Below are positions 11,125-22,201 of a stretch of 64,000 nucleotides of DNA, piece by piece; positions within the stretch are counted from its first letter, which is position 1, and each line of letters begins with the position of its first letter. The stretch is from contig JASWJB010000046.1 in the NCBI GenBank assembly GCA_032433595.1, forward strand, positions 1 to 64,000. The letters run 5' to 3'. The position numbers and the translations under genes were made by a program. Origin of the DNA: Conoideocrella luteorostrata. Its lineage: Eukaryota > Ascomycota > Sordariomycetes > Hypocreales > Clavicipitaceae. Under the pieces are notes generated by a model. The model did no database searches. It worked only from the letters and a program-made list of their open reading frames with translations, and had not been told where the DNA came from.

Positions 11125-12415
11125 CTACTCGTCATCGGCAAGCTCTTCTACCTTTGGGGCTTCATACTGTCGTTGCTGCAAACTGCCGGTATTGATCTGT
11201 GTGTCGGTGCCGGTGGTAGTGGCGGTAGTAGGTGCTATTTGACCAGTGGCGGCGGCAAAGGTAGCGTTCGGGCCGGCAGATCGAGCAGCAGATTTAGCCT
11301 TCTTCTTCTTCTTCTTGTCGGCAGCAGACTGGGCAAACTAGTCAGTGAGGTTTCCCCTATTCTCATTATGACGGCGCAGCTTACCTCATGCCAAGCCCAC
11401 ACAGGGCGGAAACTGTCCATGAAGGAGACGTCCTCCCACAGGTTGGGATACAGCCAGAGACCAGGAGGGACGGCAAAGTATGTGACGCAGAACAGGATAA
11501 CTCGGAAGATAGCCATAAGGAAGAAGAGACCCAACAGACCAAGCAATCCCCAACTGAGGTAGTAGACGCCTTGGCGCAGCACCAATGGCCACAGAGGATA
11601 CAGCACAACGATGAAGATGACAACCAGGGCAAGAGCAGCATAAAGCTGTCGCTTAATCTGGCTACCTTCGTAAAACCAGACGTAGTACATGTCATCTCCA
11701 GCATCCTGTTGTTGCTCAATTCGAACGTTCCACTGGCCTTTAACTCGCTTGGGCTTTTTGCCATTGGGTCCGGCTTCTGGCTCAATTTTGTTAACTCTCA
11801 AGGCCAGCATGCTCAACGGTAGCAGCTTAAAGGTGTTCTCAAGCGACGCTCGGTCAGTGATCTCGGGTAGGAGCGGGTTCTTCTTGCGGGCCTTTTCGTA
11901 GGCAGGTGACTGCAGCGCTCGCAGCGCACGTTTAACTGTTGAAGAAAATTATGTTAGCAAATATTGCGTGAGAGCCTTGGTGTGATTCTCTAGAGTATAT
12001 ACGCACCCTTGAACATGTCTTTCCGCTCGCCGTTCAGGATGCTAGTACGCGGCTTGAGGTCTTGGCTTTTGAGGAATACAGCCAGCGCGAGGGCCTTGGG
12101 GTTAGGGGGACCAGGAACAATTGGCTGGGCCTGTCCTTGCCCTCCATGATGGTGGTCATGGTCATGGTCATGGTCATGATTGCAGCCCTCTCCATGAACA
12201 TGACCGCCGGCAGCGTGTTGTTGCTGCTGTTGCTGTTGCTGCTGCATCCTCTGCTGCTCCATCGCCTGCTTCTTAATGTGCTCAATGAACTGGGGAACGG
12301 TCATGCCAGCCTTTTCCGCATCTTCGGCGACCCGCCGCTGAATTTCAGCGATTTGCTCGGGCGTGGGACGCTGCCCAGGCGAAGGCATTGGGATACCACT
12401 CTCGGGCGCTGACAT
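11125..12415 (-). CDS. SEC62: Translocation protein SEC62
   Basis: Three exons (12415-12007, 11935-11385, 11328-11125) give 387 residues; the introns are 71 and 56 nt. Sec62 is an ER membrane partner of the Sec61 channel in post-translational protein import. The cytosolic N-terminal domain carries the family block VKRALRALQSPAYEKARKKNPLLP-like at about 137-160. Two membrane helices follow near 234-256 and 258-285, with the short charged loop usual for Sec62. The tail is lysine-rich (DKKKKKAKS) and ends acidic (VEELADDE). Unusual for the family is an N-terminal glutamine run followed by a His/Asp alternation (NHDHDHDHDHHH). The gene diverges from MED21. Confidence 0.93.
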
Positions 12416-12887
12416 TGCGAATAATTGTGATGCGCGAAACGAGGGAAATGATAGACTGTGAAACGGTGATCCGAGTTCTCCGCGTGAACAACAAAAAAAA
12501 AAGAAGGGATCACAAACGAATAATTGATGCTACGATGAGGAAGTTGTGAGAAAGGTTAGGTTGTGGGAGTTATTCCTCGAGCGAAGTCGAGATGTGGCCG
12601 ACTATCGTCATCCACAATTTTGTCATGCTCACTGACAACAAGGTGTCAACTTCACTTTGACGCCCGTAGCCCAGCCGGGAACTCGCTCCTGTACGGAGTG
12701 TGGGTCGGGTCGTCAATATCCCGGGATTCCACCACTAGCAGGCTTAACAGTGCGCGCTCACAGTGTATCTTGCAAACAGACACCTCGACATTGCTCCTGC
12801 TTTCCGGTCGCAGCTAGATCGTGGGGCAGTCCAGGACATCACTTGTAGGCCTCGAGCATCGGCAGTCAGCTTGGTCTCGGCGTCGCA
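12416..12887. promoter_or_regulatory. Divergent promoter region SEC62 / MED21
   Basis: The 472-base spacer between two outward-facing genes should contain both promoters. An A tract at about 12491-12500 lies about 80 bases upstream of the SEC62 start. No TATA box is clear. Confidence 0.5.
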
Positions 12888-13424
12888 ATGGGAGACCGAT
12901 TAACTCAGCTGCAAGATGCGGTTGACCAGGTAAATTTCCTCTATTGTATGTTTCTATTCCCAGGCGGCGCACTAATTCGCGGGACAGCTTGCACAGCAGT
13001 TTGTCGCATGCTTGCATTTTGTACAACGAAGGCATGATCTCGAGACCCTTGGCCCAAACGACAAAGTGCGTGATGTGAAGCAAGAGCCTCATCAAAGAGA
13101 AGGTAGTACATGTTTTCTCTAAACTGGATTGAGCCATGTAAAAGTTGCTAACCCGAAATGTCAGTCGACCCATTACCTGCGGATGAATTCGCCGCCGGAC
13201 TGAAAGAGCTGTCGCGAGACCTCATCATCAAAGAACAGCAAATCGAAGTGCTAATTTCCAACCTGCCTGGCCTCGATAATAGCGAAACAGATCAGGAGCG
13301 AAACATTAAGGACTTGGAAGAAGATCTGAAGGCTGCAGAGGCGCAAAGGCAAGAAGCCTTGAAGGAGAAGGATCAGATTCTGGGAGAATTGGATTCTGTG
13401 ATTCGCAGCATCCAACGGCCTTGA
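12888..13424 (+). CDS. MED21: Mediator subunit MED21 (SRB7)
   Basis: Three exons (12888-12929, 12988-13102, 13165-13424) give 138 residues, the usual size. The introns are 58 and 62 nt. The first exon encodes only 14 residues ([14 protein letters not shown]). With the next exon start ([17 protein letters not shown]) it forms the conserved MED21 N-terminal helix. A long coiled coil occupies the second half ([20 protein letters not shown] to the end). MED21 pairs with MED7 in the Mediator middle module and links activators to RNA polymerase II in the nucleus. It converges on the nucleotidase gene. Confidence 0.92.
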
Positions 13425-13745
13425 TCTTGAATTGGTTTAGTCTGTTTTTTTTTTTTTTTTGGGTTTCGTTAACAAAAGGGCAGGGGGCTCTTTCCCTTTA
13501 TAACGGGGTTTTATAACATCGAGGGCATAGCATGGTGTTTCGGCGATATTGAAAACTTAGGGTTGGGATACCCATCCATGCGTACTCATATTGGGTCAAT
13601 CTTACGTTAAAGCATAAAATTTGAAGGCTTTATCCTAAACCACATCTATTGTTGTTACCATCTACGTGTTACCAAAGGAAAAAATACATACAGTAGTGGC
13701 CACTGCGATTATTTCCATTGAAACCAAAATGGGATTTTCTGACGC
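13425..13745. other. Convergent 3' region MED21 / nucleotidase
   Basis: These 321 bases hold a T tract at about 13444-13460 just after the MED21 stop and otherwise AT-rich 3' flanks. Confidence 0.45.
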
Positions 13746-14631
13746 TTAAATAGACGTAGACTTGAAAAATTGCGGGTAAATATTCCGCAACTCACTCAAG
13801 TGTCGAATCTGGTACTGAGAAGCCTGCGTCTTAGGTGTCGGAATGCTTTCCTCGACAAGGTGAACAGCAGTCCAGCCAAAATCCTTGGCTTTGGTGCAAT
13901 TTAAGAACGAGTCATCTGTGATTTGTCAGGCGGCCCCCACGTCAGAAATGAGAAGTAGTTGCCTAAACATACCGACGAAGTAGCAGTCCTTAGCTTCACT
14001 AACGCTAGCTTCCCTCATTCCCTTCTTATACATGTCAGGATGTGGCTTGCAAATCAAGGGTTCCTCAGAGTAGTCGCAGAATGTAAGACCGTCGAACAGA
14101 TCCTCAACCCCCAACAGGCGAACAACTCTCTTGGCGTGCGTAACGTAGGCATTGGTGAAAAGCCAAACTGTGACTTTTGATTTATCAATATCTTCCAGGA
14201 GTTTTCGCAGCTCAGGGTCGGGCTTGATGATGTCTTGCAGCGGCAAAGCATCGTCTACCTCTGCGTTGTACTTCAACGGGTCAATTTGATGATGGCGGAC
14301 GAGGCCTTCTATGGCAAGTCCATAGCTGGTGTAGTACTCCTTGTGAAGCCTAACGGCCTCGTCCCAAGGAAGTTCGAGGTGTTTGGCAAAATATTTGTCA
14401 ATAAGTTCAGCCATCAAATCCTGGACCTTGGTGCCTACGGAACTAGTTAGCAGGCCGACACACTTACTGCTTGCAGCATGAGTAAGTCAATCTCACTTCG
14501 GGAGTAGAGGCAGTTGTCAATATCGCTTGGAACGAATTTAGCTGTCTTGTATCATACAGAGGCCTTGCAGCAGTGGAAACTTACAAGAAGAGCACCGGCT
14601 TGCGCGATGCTGTTCCATTAAGCGCCGCCAT
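13746..14631 (-). CDS. HAD-family pyrimidine 5'-nucleotidase, SDT1/PHM8-like
   Basis: Four exons (14631-14585, 14525-14497, 14434-13973, 13915-13746) give 235 residues. Exon 2 is 29 nt, yet it holds the nucleophile loop. All HAD motifs are visible: FDIDNC (D17 nucleophile, D19), LFTNA (T119), ICKPHP (K155) and YFVDDS (D180, D181). The DxDNCLY form is typical of yeast Sdt1 and Phm8, which dephosphorylate nucleoside monophosphates. An all-helical cap precedes motif II. It is soluble and probably cytosolic. The assignment between Sdt1 and Phm8 is not possible from sequence alone. Confidence 0.88.
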
Positions 14632-15381
14632 CCCAGTAATTATAAAGAGAAGCGTTCTTTGACGTGAACAGTGAAGTGGGTTCGAGAGGTGGAAGCTATT
14701 GTGGCTAATTCGGTGTATAGAAGAGAATTGCAGGTTGTTTCCCGCATCCGAGATACACGGAGTATACCGGCTAAGACTACGGAGATTTGTTTGACTCATG
14801 CGGAGTAGGAAGCCCGGTACTCCGTATAGGTCACTAGTAAGGTGTGATGTGACCGATGTGTCTGGGCGGAGAGTTTCGTCTTTAAATAGTTAATGTTATT
14901 ACTTTGAAATTGGCTTATTTACGCGTAAAACTAGGTTAAAATGAGTACAGATGGCCAGGGACTCTATTTCAGTTACTTTTGCCAGATCGACTAGAGGGGA
15001 AAAGAAAAAAAAATTGTATCTCTTTGTCTCCCTCCAATCCATAATATCCCGCCAGCCTTGATCGCACGAGGTGCAACACCGAGTGCTCCCCCACGTGCAT
15101 GGCTGGAGTGGCTTTCTGCCGGGTCGCAAAATTCTGCCCCTCCCACACCGCTTTCAATCGCCCCTTGTCTCCTATTATATCCTTCATCGCTGCGTTCAAT
15201 ACGCGACTGCCAGGCTTTGCATCACTGGTACTGGAGACCCACGGTGGCAAGATTGTTCAAAAATTCGTTGATGGTTTGGACTCTTGCGGATGCATACTTT
15301 TACCACATTAATCGCGATCACGGACCCCAGTAGGCCGTGGATAAAATTCTGGTGTCTGGAATTGTCGTGTTGTCGCGCGGC
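14632..15381. promoter_or_regulatory. Divergent region nucleotidase / disordered protein
   Basis: This 750-base spacer holds one TACTCCGTA motif (14818-14826) and two near matches close by (ACGGAGTAT near 14758, GCGGAGTAG near 14800). No gene is supported. Confidence 0.5.
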
Positions 15382-17889
15382 ATGGCCCAGACAACATTAG
15401 CACCGTCCACGCTCTCAAGCGGCAGGCTCACCTCAACGAAACCTTCTGACAGGGAAGTTTTTGAGTTGGACCAGTACGAGAAGATCGTAAAAATTCGAGA
15501 TGCCATCATCTCTGGCAAACGCACTGCCGTCACGCTTCCGCCCAGCTCAAGCGCGCCTCTAGAACCTTTGTCCCTGCCCAAGAAGGCGCCAAAGGCTGAG
15601 ACAGCGCCTGCACTGCGCAGCGAAGATAAAGCTTTTGCTCCCAAAGCTTCTGTTAAACCCGCTGCATCGGGTCGATCCGAGCTGAATCCGATATTTCTAG
15701 AAAAATCTGACGAGCTTATTAGAGCCGAGTTGCAGATCCAGAGGCGACGTCTAGAGAGTGCCTTGAAAGAAGAGGTCGAGCAGCGTCGTTTTGTGAAAAC
15801 TAGCCGTGTTGAACCATCATCGGAACTCGACCTATCCGATGTGCTTGCAAAGGCTCTCGTCCTGGTTCAAGCTGCAGATGCTCCGGCTGCTGATGGTGAG
15901 ACCTTAACAGCTAATGCCGAAACTACAAGTGACTCTTTGGATGAAAGCACGTTTTATTCGTCCCGCCATGATACCCCCGAGTCTCATTTAACCTCGCGTA
16001 TCCGTAATTCGTCCCAAGATATTCAAGCTACTAACTTTAAATCACAACATGGAGACACCCCGCAGCAAACTAACAAGCATACTCCTCCACGCTTCGTTCC
16101 AGCTGCTGATACCAGCACTGCAGCCACTCATCCTCCTGCGATCGAAAACAACGGTCATACTGCGGTGAAGACCACCTTTGCTTCACAGATGAGCATCGTT
16201 CCTGGCTTGAACAACTATGTTCAAGTGGCAGGCTCCGCTTCTGGCCCAAGTCAGAGTACGAGGGCTGCGCCAAGTCAATCAGATGAAGTCAATCCGTCGC
16301 ATTCGCATCAGCAGGCAACCAATTCCCAGTTACCTCCTAGCACTACTCGTCCTCAGGGCATATATCATCATGAAAGCCATCCTCCTTCTCCGCTTGTCCG
16401 AAACCACACTCTGCAACCTATTGCTCCTCAACCAACTCATCCTTCCTGCTTGAACGCCCTGGCTTCGGCGTCATCTGCCGTTGTTGAAGCGTCCCGTGGC
16501 GCTGAGCATCGCAGCGCAGTCGGTACACCTGCACAGGTCGTAGCGTTAAGAACCGAGCAAAATATCGTTACAAGTCCCGATAGTTCGTCACAGGGCGGCA
16601 AGAAAAAGGGCAAGAAGAAGAAGAAGAGAAAGGCCGACAGGCAAGGTGCCGATGCAGAGGCCGCTCCATATATCAAACCTGAGCCCCGGTCACCGTCTCT
16701 TCTCCACGCGCAATCCTTCATTCGTCCATCTAAGCGCCAAAGGCATACGCAAGACCCATCTGCCGTACACGAGTACGAACCAAGGTATGACCCAGCCAAT
16801 GTCCCTGATGCTGGCGTTCAGTATGTTACGCAACCGGTTAGGGATCACACTTTACCAATAGGCCACGTCGGGGCGGCCGGCTATCCCGAAAGAGTCTATA
16901 GCTCTGCCACGACTGGGACTTTGCGTTATAACAACGGGCAGTACTATGATGATCATTGGATACCAGGCGAGGAGCCTCTGCAACGCCAAGGCTATCCTGG
17001 TGATCAACAAGAGCACTTCTCGCATAGATCCACACAATCTTCGAGGCCAGCCTCACGGATCTTACTGGCTGAACCATATCCCGTCGGTGCTCCTCCATAT
17101 CGCGAATTTCGTGATGGGTCTAGCGTTGCCGCTCACCCGGACGCAGAAACGTTCATCGCACCTCCAAGGCCAGCTCCGACGAGAATTCTAGTTGATGCCT
17201 ATGGCCGTGAGTATATCGAGCCACCCCATCGCCCTCCATCACACTTGCCTGTCGCTTCTCCTTCTAGACATGGTGAACGCGAAGTAGTTTATGAGCGATT
17301 CCCACTTCGATCTTTGTCCCGTCATCCTGCACCAGGACCATACGAAGACGATGGCATTGTCTATGCACCGCCTAGTCGGGCTTACGCTTTGCCACGCCGC
17401 ATTGTAACACAACCAGAATACACCACCCATGACTATCGGGATGCGAGCCAAAGAGAGGTCTCATCCAGGCAACCACCTGGACAAGGTGAATTTGTACAGG
17501 TTCTGGCTCCCCAGGAGAGAAGGTACGGCGACGATGGCTATGGTGCAAGGCCTACAAGTGTGCGGCCAGTGGAAACTGTTCGCTATCAGATGCCTCCTGA
17601 TTATGGACGAGTTCATAGTGTGCGGCCAGAACTACAAAATGCGCCAGAATACAGAGCAAGTGTGCATCCGGATGGCCACCACGAGGTTTTACAACCGTAC
17701 AGGAGGGAGTATCGCTCTGGTCCTGCCCAGGAGCCTGTCATGCCGCGAGGGTTCAGCGTTCGACCGGCGGAACGTGATCAAAGCGGCCAGCTCCGTGGGG
17801 CAGAGGAGATAGCCTTTATCGAAAGGCCAAACGGTACCGCGCAAGAGATGATATATGCGAGTGATGCTAGGCGAGAGGTTTATAGGTAG
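15382..17889 (+). CDS. Large disordered protein of unknown function
   Basis: This is a single uninterrupted reading frame of 835 residues. The start is the first true ATG in frame (GGCATGGCC). I do not recognise the gene. The N-terminus (about residues 12-45) is the best ordered part: GRLTSTKPSDREVFELDQ, then YEKIVKIRDAIISGKR, which looks like a short conserved fungal motif. A predicted helix follows near 112-165 (ELIRAELQIQRRRLESAL). The middle is Ser/Pro/His-rich, with a lysine cluster (KKKGKKKKKRKADR) near 410 that could be a nuclear signal. The C-terminal third is rich in Arg, Tyr and Pro with repeated SVRP elements. Low complexity suggests an intrinsically disordered, perhaps nuclear or RNA-associated protein; that is inference. 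Confidence 0.8.
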   Translation: MAQTTLAPSTLSSGRLTSTKPSDREVFELDQYEKIVKIRDAIISGKRTAVTLPPSSSAPLEPLSLPKKAPKAETAPALRSEDKAFAPKASVKPAASGRSELNPIFLEKSDELIRAELQIQRRRLESALKEEVEQRRFVKTSRVEPSSELDLSDVLAKALVLVQAADAPAADGETLTANAETTSDSLDESTFYSSRHDTPESHLTSRIRNSSQDIQATNFKSQHGDTPQQTNKHTPPRFVPAADTSTAATHPPAIENNGHTAVKTTFASQMSIVPGLNNYVQVAGSASGPSQSTRAAPSQSDEVNPSHSHQQATNSQLPPSTTRPQGIYHHESHPPSPLVRNHTLQPIAPQPTHPSCLNALASASSAVVEASRGAEHRSAVGTPAQVVALRTEQNIVTSPDSSSQGGKKKGKKKKKRKADRQGADAEAAPYIKPEPRSPSLLHAQSFIRPSKRQRHTQDPSAVHEYEPRYDPANVPDAGVQYVTQPVRDHTLPIGHVGAAGYPERVYSSATTGTLRYNNGQYYDDHWIPGEEPLQRQGYPGDQQEHFSHRSTQSSRPASRILLAEPYPVGAPPYREFRDGSSVAAHPDAETFIAPPRPAPTRILVDAYGREYIEPPHRPPSHLPVASPSRHGEREVVYERFPLRSLSRHPAPGPYEDDGIVYAPPSRAYALPRRIVTQPEYTTHDYRDASQREVSSRQPPGQGEFVQVLAPQERRYGDDGYGARPTSVRPVETVRYQMPPDYGRVHSVRPELQNAPEYRASVHPDGHHEVLQPYRREYRSGPAQEPVMPRGFSVRPAERDQSGQLRGAEEIAFIERPNGTAQEMIYASDARREVYR

Positions 17890-18455
17890 ACATTGGGCAG
17901 CCTGGGTCGATTGTTGCGTGTGGATTGTGCTACAACCAGGCTGTCCACTCCAAATTAGATACCCTTTAAATGGAGAAAACCGCCGAACTTATATCGGCTG
18001 TGCTTTTTTTGCATCCCTAGGTACGCAATTATAAAAGGCTTTGACGTCGGCCTCATCGAACAGGGATCGGCAACATCCATTATGAAGGGCTCATGGTCCG
18101 TGCATCCTGTACCCGTAGTAACATCGGGGAGGGTGCTGCATAACTGAACAACCCGACGTTATGGCGCTAAAAAGGGGGGTCCAGTGAACTACTCCGTAGG
18201 CTCCGTGAAGAGCTAGTGATGAGGGCGAGCCTCAGACAATACGGCAGACCAATGGTCTCATCCTCCGATCGCTGCATTCATCCGCAACTGGTCACGGCTG
18301 GCCGCACAGTCGTTGCTCCCCAAATGAAACTTTTCCCGTAACCGTTCTCGCTATCCTGCTACTTACAACTCCTCCAACCTGTCAAAATTGCCATCTCCAG
18401 CGTCTCACGAGGTCCCGAGTCATTGGATCCAGCGGACACCAGCGCATTGGCCAAA
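17890..18455. other. Intergenic region upstream of EAF7
   Basis: These 566 bases follow the disordered-protein stop. They contain one TACTCCGTA motif (18190-18198) and a TATAAAA-like sequence near 18030, about 420 bases from the next ATG. No gene is seen. Confidence 0.45.
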
Positions 18456-19424
18456 ATGCCTCCCAGAAAGCGAGCTCGTGGTGCTCCAGCTGCCTCCACG
18501 CCAGCTACGGCTCGCGACGATGATGGCATGGACATTGACACTCTCGCGGTCAGCGATGCCGACGCGCGCACGTCTGGCAAACGAGGAGGACCAAATTACA
18601 ACGAGATGTGGACGGATGATCAAGTTGCCTCTCTATTCAAAGGCGTTATTCGTTGGAAACCTGCCGGTTCGTCGTACCTATTGTTCTCTCTCCAAAGGAA
18701 AAAAACAACGGAAGGCAAAATCCTAACCGCCCTGACCTCAGGTATGCATAAGCATTTTAGGATGATTGCGATTTCAGAGCATTTGCGAAACCACGGCTTC
18801 GATCCCGACATGTGCCAACATACCAGAATACCTAATATTTGGGACAAGCTACGGACGTACTATGATCTGGACCTCATCGACGAACGTGAATACTTTGACG
18901 ATGACGAGTCCGACGACAAGTATGTCGAATTCTCCCTACCTCGATCCGACTTCCTCGAGTCCATGATGCAGAGAGCGGTAGCCGACCCCAGCGAGGCACC
19001 TACCTCTCCTCCAGAATTAGACCTTTCGCCTGATCCTGCATTGAGAAAACGCAAGAGGTCGGGCACTGCATCCAAGGCCAGAAATACGGATGCCGAGGAC
19101 GATACGGAGGATGGCACGGATGTGCCGCCGTCCCCAGCTGCCAGTGCAAGTGCCAGGCCGACGAGGGGTTCGAGGGGACGTACGCGGGCGGCCAGTCAGC
19201 AGGCCAAGACGGATAAAGGCGACAAGGGTGACAGGAATGACAAGGCGGAGACGACGGAGGAAGAAGATGCAGGGGATGGAGAGGAGGAGGAGAGTGAGTC
19301 TGGAGAAGAAGACGAGGAGAGCGTCGAGGAAGGTGGCACCCCGGCTTCGAGGTCGACTAGAGCGGCCGCAAGGAAGAGCGCTGCTCCGAAACCAACGGCA
19401 AGGCGGACTAGATCACGGCGGTGA
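18456..19424 (+). CDS. EAF7: NuA4 histone acetyltransferase subunit EAF7 (MRGBP/CT20 family)
   Basis: Two exons (18456-18666, 18742-19424) give 297 residues. The N-terminal CT20 domain spans about residues 45-130. It has W-T-D-D-Q-V-A-S-L-F-K and KPAGMHKHFRMIAISEHL, then IPNIWDKLRTYYDLDLID, all hallmark Eaf7/MRGBP segments. Eaf7 belongs to the NuA4 acetyltransferase complex, which acetylates H4 and H2A and aids transcription and repair. The tail is disordered, with alternating acidic (EEEESESGEEDEE) and Arg/Ala/Ser-rich parts. The 75-nt intron has no stop and a length divisible by three, so a retained form would be readable. The gene converges on RRN5 with 132 bases between stops. Confidence 0.9.
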   Translation: MPPRKRARGAPAASTPATARDDDGMDIDTLAVSDADARTSGKRGGPNYNEMWTDDQVASLFKGVIRWKPAGSSYLLFSLQRKKTTEGKILTALTSGMHKHFRMIAISEHLRNHGFDPDMCQHTRIPNIWDKLRTYYDLDLIDEREYFDDDESDDKYVEFSLPRSDFLESMMQRAVADPSEAPTSPPELDLSPDPALRKRKRSGTASKARNTDAEDDTEDGTDVPPSPAASASARPTRGSRGRTRAASQQAKTDKGDKGDRNDKAETTEEEDAGDGEEEESESGEEDEESVEEGGTPASRSTRAAARKSAAPKPTARRTRSRR

Positions 19425-19556
19425 GAAGGGAAGACACGACTTGGACGTTGATGATGATGTAGCTGTAGTAGAAGTATGATACAGAAAGATACCCAAATGC
19501 TCACTGTGGCTTATCTCAAGAAAATTAAATGCAACACCACCACCTCAATGCTAATT

Positions 19557-19590
19557 CTACTCCATATCGTCGTCAATGTCGACGTCAACA

Positions 19591-19625
<35 letters not shown>

Positions 19626-21368
19626 AGCGTCGCTCACGGACCCCTCTTTGTTATCTAAAGTTTCCCATTCCTCATAAAATGCCAACTTGGTGGCCCAATC
19701 CCTTCCCAGGGGGTATACACTTTCCACGTCTAAATGCGACCTCTGTACGGGGCCCGGAGATTGCACCTTGGGCAGTTCCATCGGCGGCTTCTTGCGCAAG
19801 ATATCCCACATTTCGTTTTCTGCTTGATAGCTAGCGAACTCATCGTGCAAGTCCGCCTGTGCCTCCTGCTGTCGCTCCGTACTGATACGAAGTTTGAGCC
19901 CTCGTTTCGCGCTGCGAACGTCTGGGATGCTTGCAGATGAGTAGTGTAAGACCTCGTCCATTTCACGAATGATCTCATACTCTTCGTCGTTTTGTTGTTC
20001 GACTTCTTGCTGGGCTGCTTCCGAATCAATGCCTGTGTCATAAGCCTGCTCTGAGTCGTCGTCGTCTGCGTCATCGCCGTCTGTATCCTCGACTGGCGGA
20101 ACTGCGAACTTCAGCACCTCTTTGCCTGAAACTTGTTCGTCGCTCAATTCTGGCTCGACAGATAGTTGCTCTTCAATTTCTTCATAAGCCATGGGTTCGT
20201 CGTCAACATGCTCGCCATCGCTATCGGGGGGGTCTTCAAAGACATCCAGTCGCAGTCTTCGGGCAATTGATCTCCAGACCTCATGAGAATTGGCCATCAT
20301 TCCGAGAGATGCCACCGCGGCTTCAACATCCTTCCTCCGGACAATATCACGAGTTGCAGGCCTGACTTCTCTTTTCGCTCGAATCCTCGACATGCTGATG
20401 AATAAGGTCGTTTGCACGAGTCGTCGAGTGACGGAAACCGCTAGAGAGTAAAAATCATCGAATGCCGTAGCCCAAACTGAAGGCTGCTTGTCGTCAACGT
20501 AGTTCCAGTTGCTGCCTGGAATCGAGGAGTTCATGAACAGTCGTTCTGATAGCCCCAACCAGTTGGACAAGTGGAAAAGCTGTGCGAAGTGCGGCGCATC
20601 CTCTGTATCAGACTCTCCATTATCTAAACGACGAGCTATTTCCCTCGCAACAGAGGGCGTGATGTCCCATTTTGCCCCCCATTTAAGCTCTTCCCGCTGT
20701 TCCTCTCTGCGCTCCTGGCGAAACGATATCGCGTCTGCTGCTTCTTCCTGGGCGTGGCAGCACTGTTGACTGAGCTCCACGGCTGCAGGAAATTCCGCAG
20801 ATTCCAAGAAAGACCGGTGAAGGTTGGACCTCCTGCTATTCGCGGCTCCATCCAATATATGGATGTACTGTTGGACCTCGACTTCGCTCTTAGTGCTGAT
20901 CCTGGCTACGATTCCAGGCAAATCATACCTGCCCAGTCGTGACAAGGCCTCAAAGAGAAGCTGTTTTTCGATCGAAGACCATTGCGTGAGCCCCAACTGA
21001 GAAGCTGGCAAGTCAACCTCGTCATCTAAGCATACACGATGTGCGGCGTCGTTAATGTCGCTGTTGAGAAGCTCTAGATACTCCGAATTCACCACGCCTT
21101 TTTGTCTCTTGAATGGTCGGTAATTATGTGTTTCTGCAGCTTGCCGTTTGAGTGGCGATCGGTTGTCCAAGCGATCACCTTGAGAAAGGACATACTCCGA
21201 TTTAATGATGTTGATGGACGCCTCACTCGGCCCACAAGAACTGTCTCTTTCGCCGGAATGGGCATCTGAAACAGGATACGGCTCTACCATCAACTCTGCA
21301 TCTGAAGTATCTGTGTTTGGGCCGATATGATCTTCGTCGTGAATGGAATACTCCTCATCGGGGTCCAT
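19557..21368 (-). CDS. RNA polymerase I initiation factor RRN5-like (SANT domain)
   Basis: A single exon encodes 603 residues. A SANT/Myb-like domain sits near residues 127-174 (LTQWSSIEKQLLFEALSRLG, then YDLPGIVARI). It is followed by conserved helices (WLGLSERLFMNSSIPGSNW and FYSLAVSVTRRLVQTTLF) that I associate with fungal Rrn5. Rrn5 is part of the upstream activating factor that recruits RNA polymerase I to rDNA. The C-terminal part is acidic and ends with an aspartate run encoded by a GAT/GAC repeat. The N-terminus is also acidic. The product name rests on pattern recognition of a divergent family, so it is less certain than the SANT call. Confidence 0.75.
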
Positions 21369-22201
21369 ATTCCCTCTGGTTCAAAGCGGGCTATGGCTGG
21401 CTGAGGTGGTATTGACATTGTACCAGGATGAAACTGTGGGCAGCAGACGACGCCTAAACTGATTTCATTCGTCAAAGCATAGAAATGAGCGTTACGGCAG
21501 ACCGTACTTGTATAGCAATTCTCTCAGGTGATATCTATGTCCCATTCGTTGCAAAGTTGACTTTCTCTGATTTCTACATCTCAAGAAACGAGCGAGAAAC
21601 TTGACCTTCACGAGCAGCGAAGAAAAGTGGGGCTTCGGTTACCTAAGAATTTAACAGTTAAGTGAGGAGCGGCGGCGTTTCAATGAGATGTGGCAGCAAC
21701 TGTTCGACGGCGATAACAATATCGAAGCTATCAATAAAGACACATGTATAAAGTATATATTATTATTATTTTTTAATTCAACTTTTTTTTTTTTGGGTTG
21801 GGTTGGTTGGTTGGTTGTCCCTTATGGACTAATCAAAAACACATTCATAGCCGGCTGTACCACGCTGGAGAACATTGACCAACAGTACCATGTCACAATA
21901 ATCTGCGGCCACCCGGCAATCTTCATCAGTGTGGCGTCGATGCTTTAGGACTTGTCTATACTGCAATACATGCTTTGGGATATTCATGCTTATCACAGTA
22001 CAGTCACCAAGATCTCATTGATGAGGAATTTGGCACGGCGGGTGCTGCTGACATAATGGAAAGTGGGCCGTGCAACTGCATTTCGACTCACCATGCACGA
22101 CGCCCCTGTCGCTAAAAGTTGAGTAGCATCTCAAGGGTGGCCTTCAAGTCTCAGCGAACAAACCCTTACTGCCAGCGCTCATGGCCACATCATAATGTAC
22201 A
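21369..22201. promoter_or_regulatory. Divergent region RRN5-like / IRC3-like
   Basis: The 833-base spacer has an AT-rich patch and a T tract followed by GGGTTGGGTTGGTTGGTTGG near 21780-21818. That G-rich run could fold unusually as single strand. No gene is supported. Confidence 0.45.
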
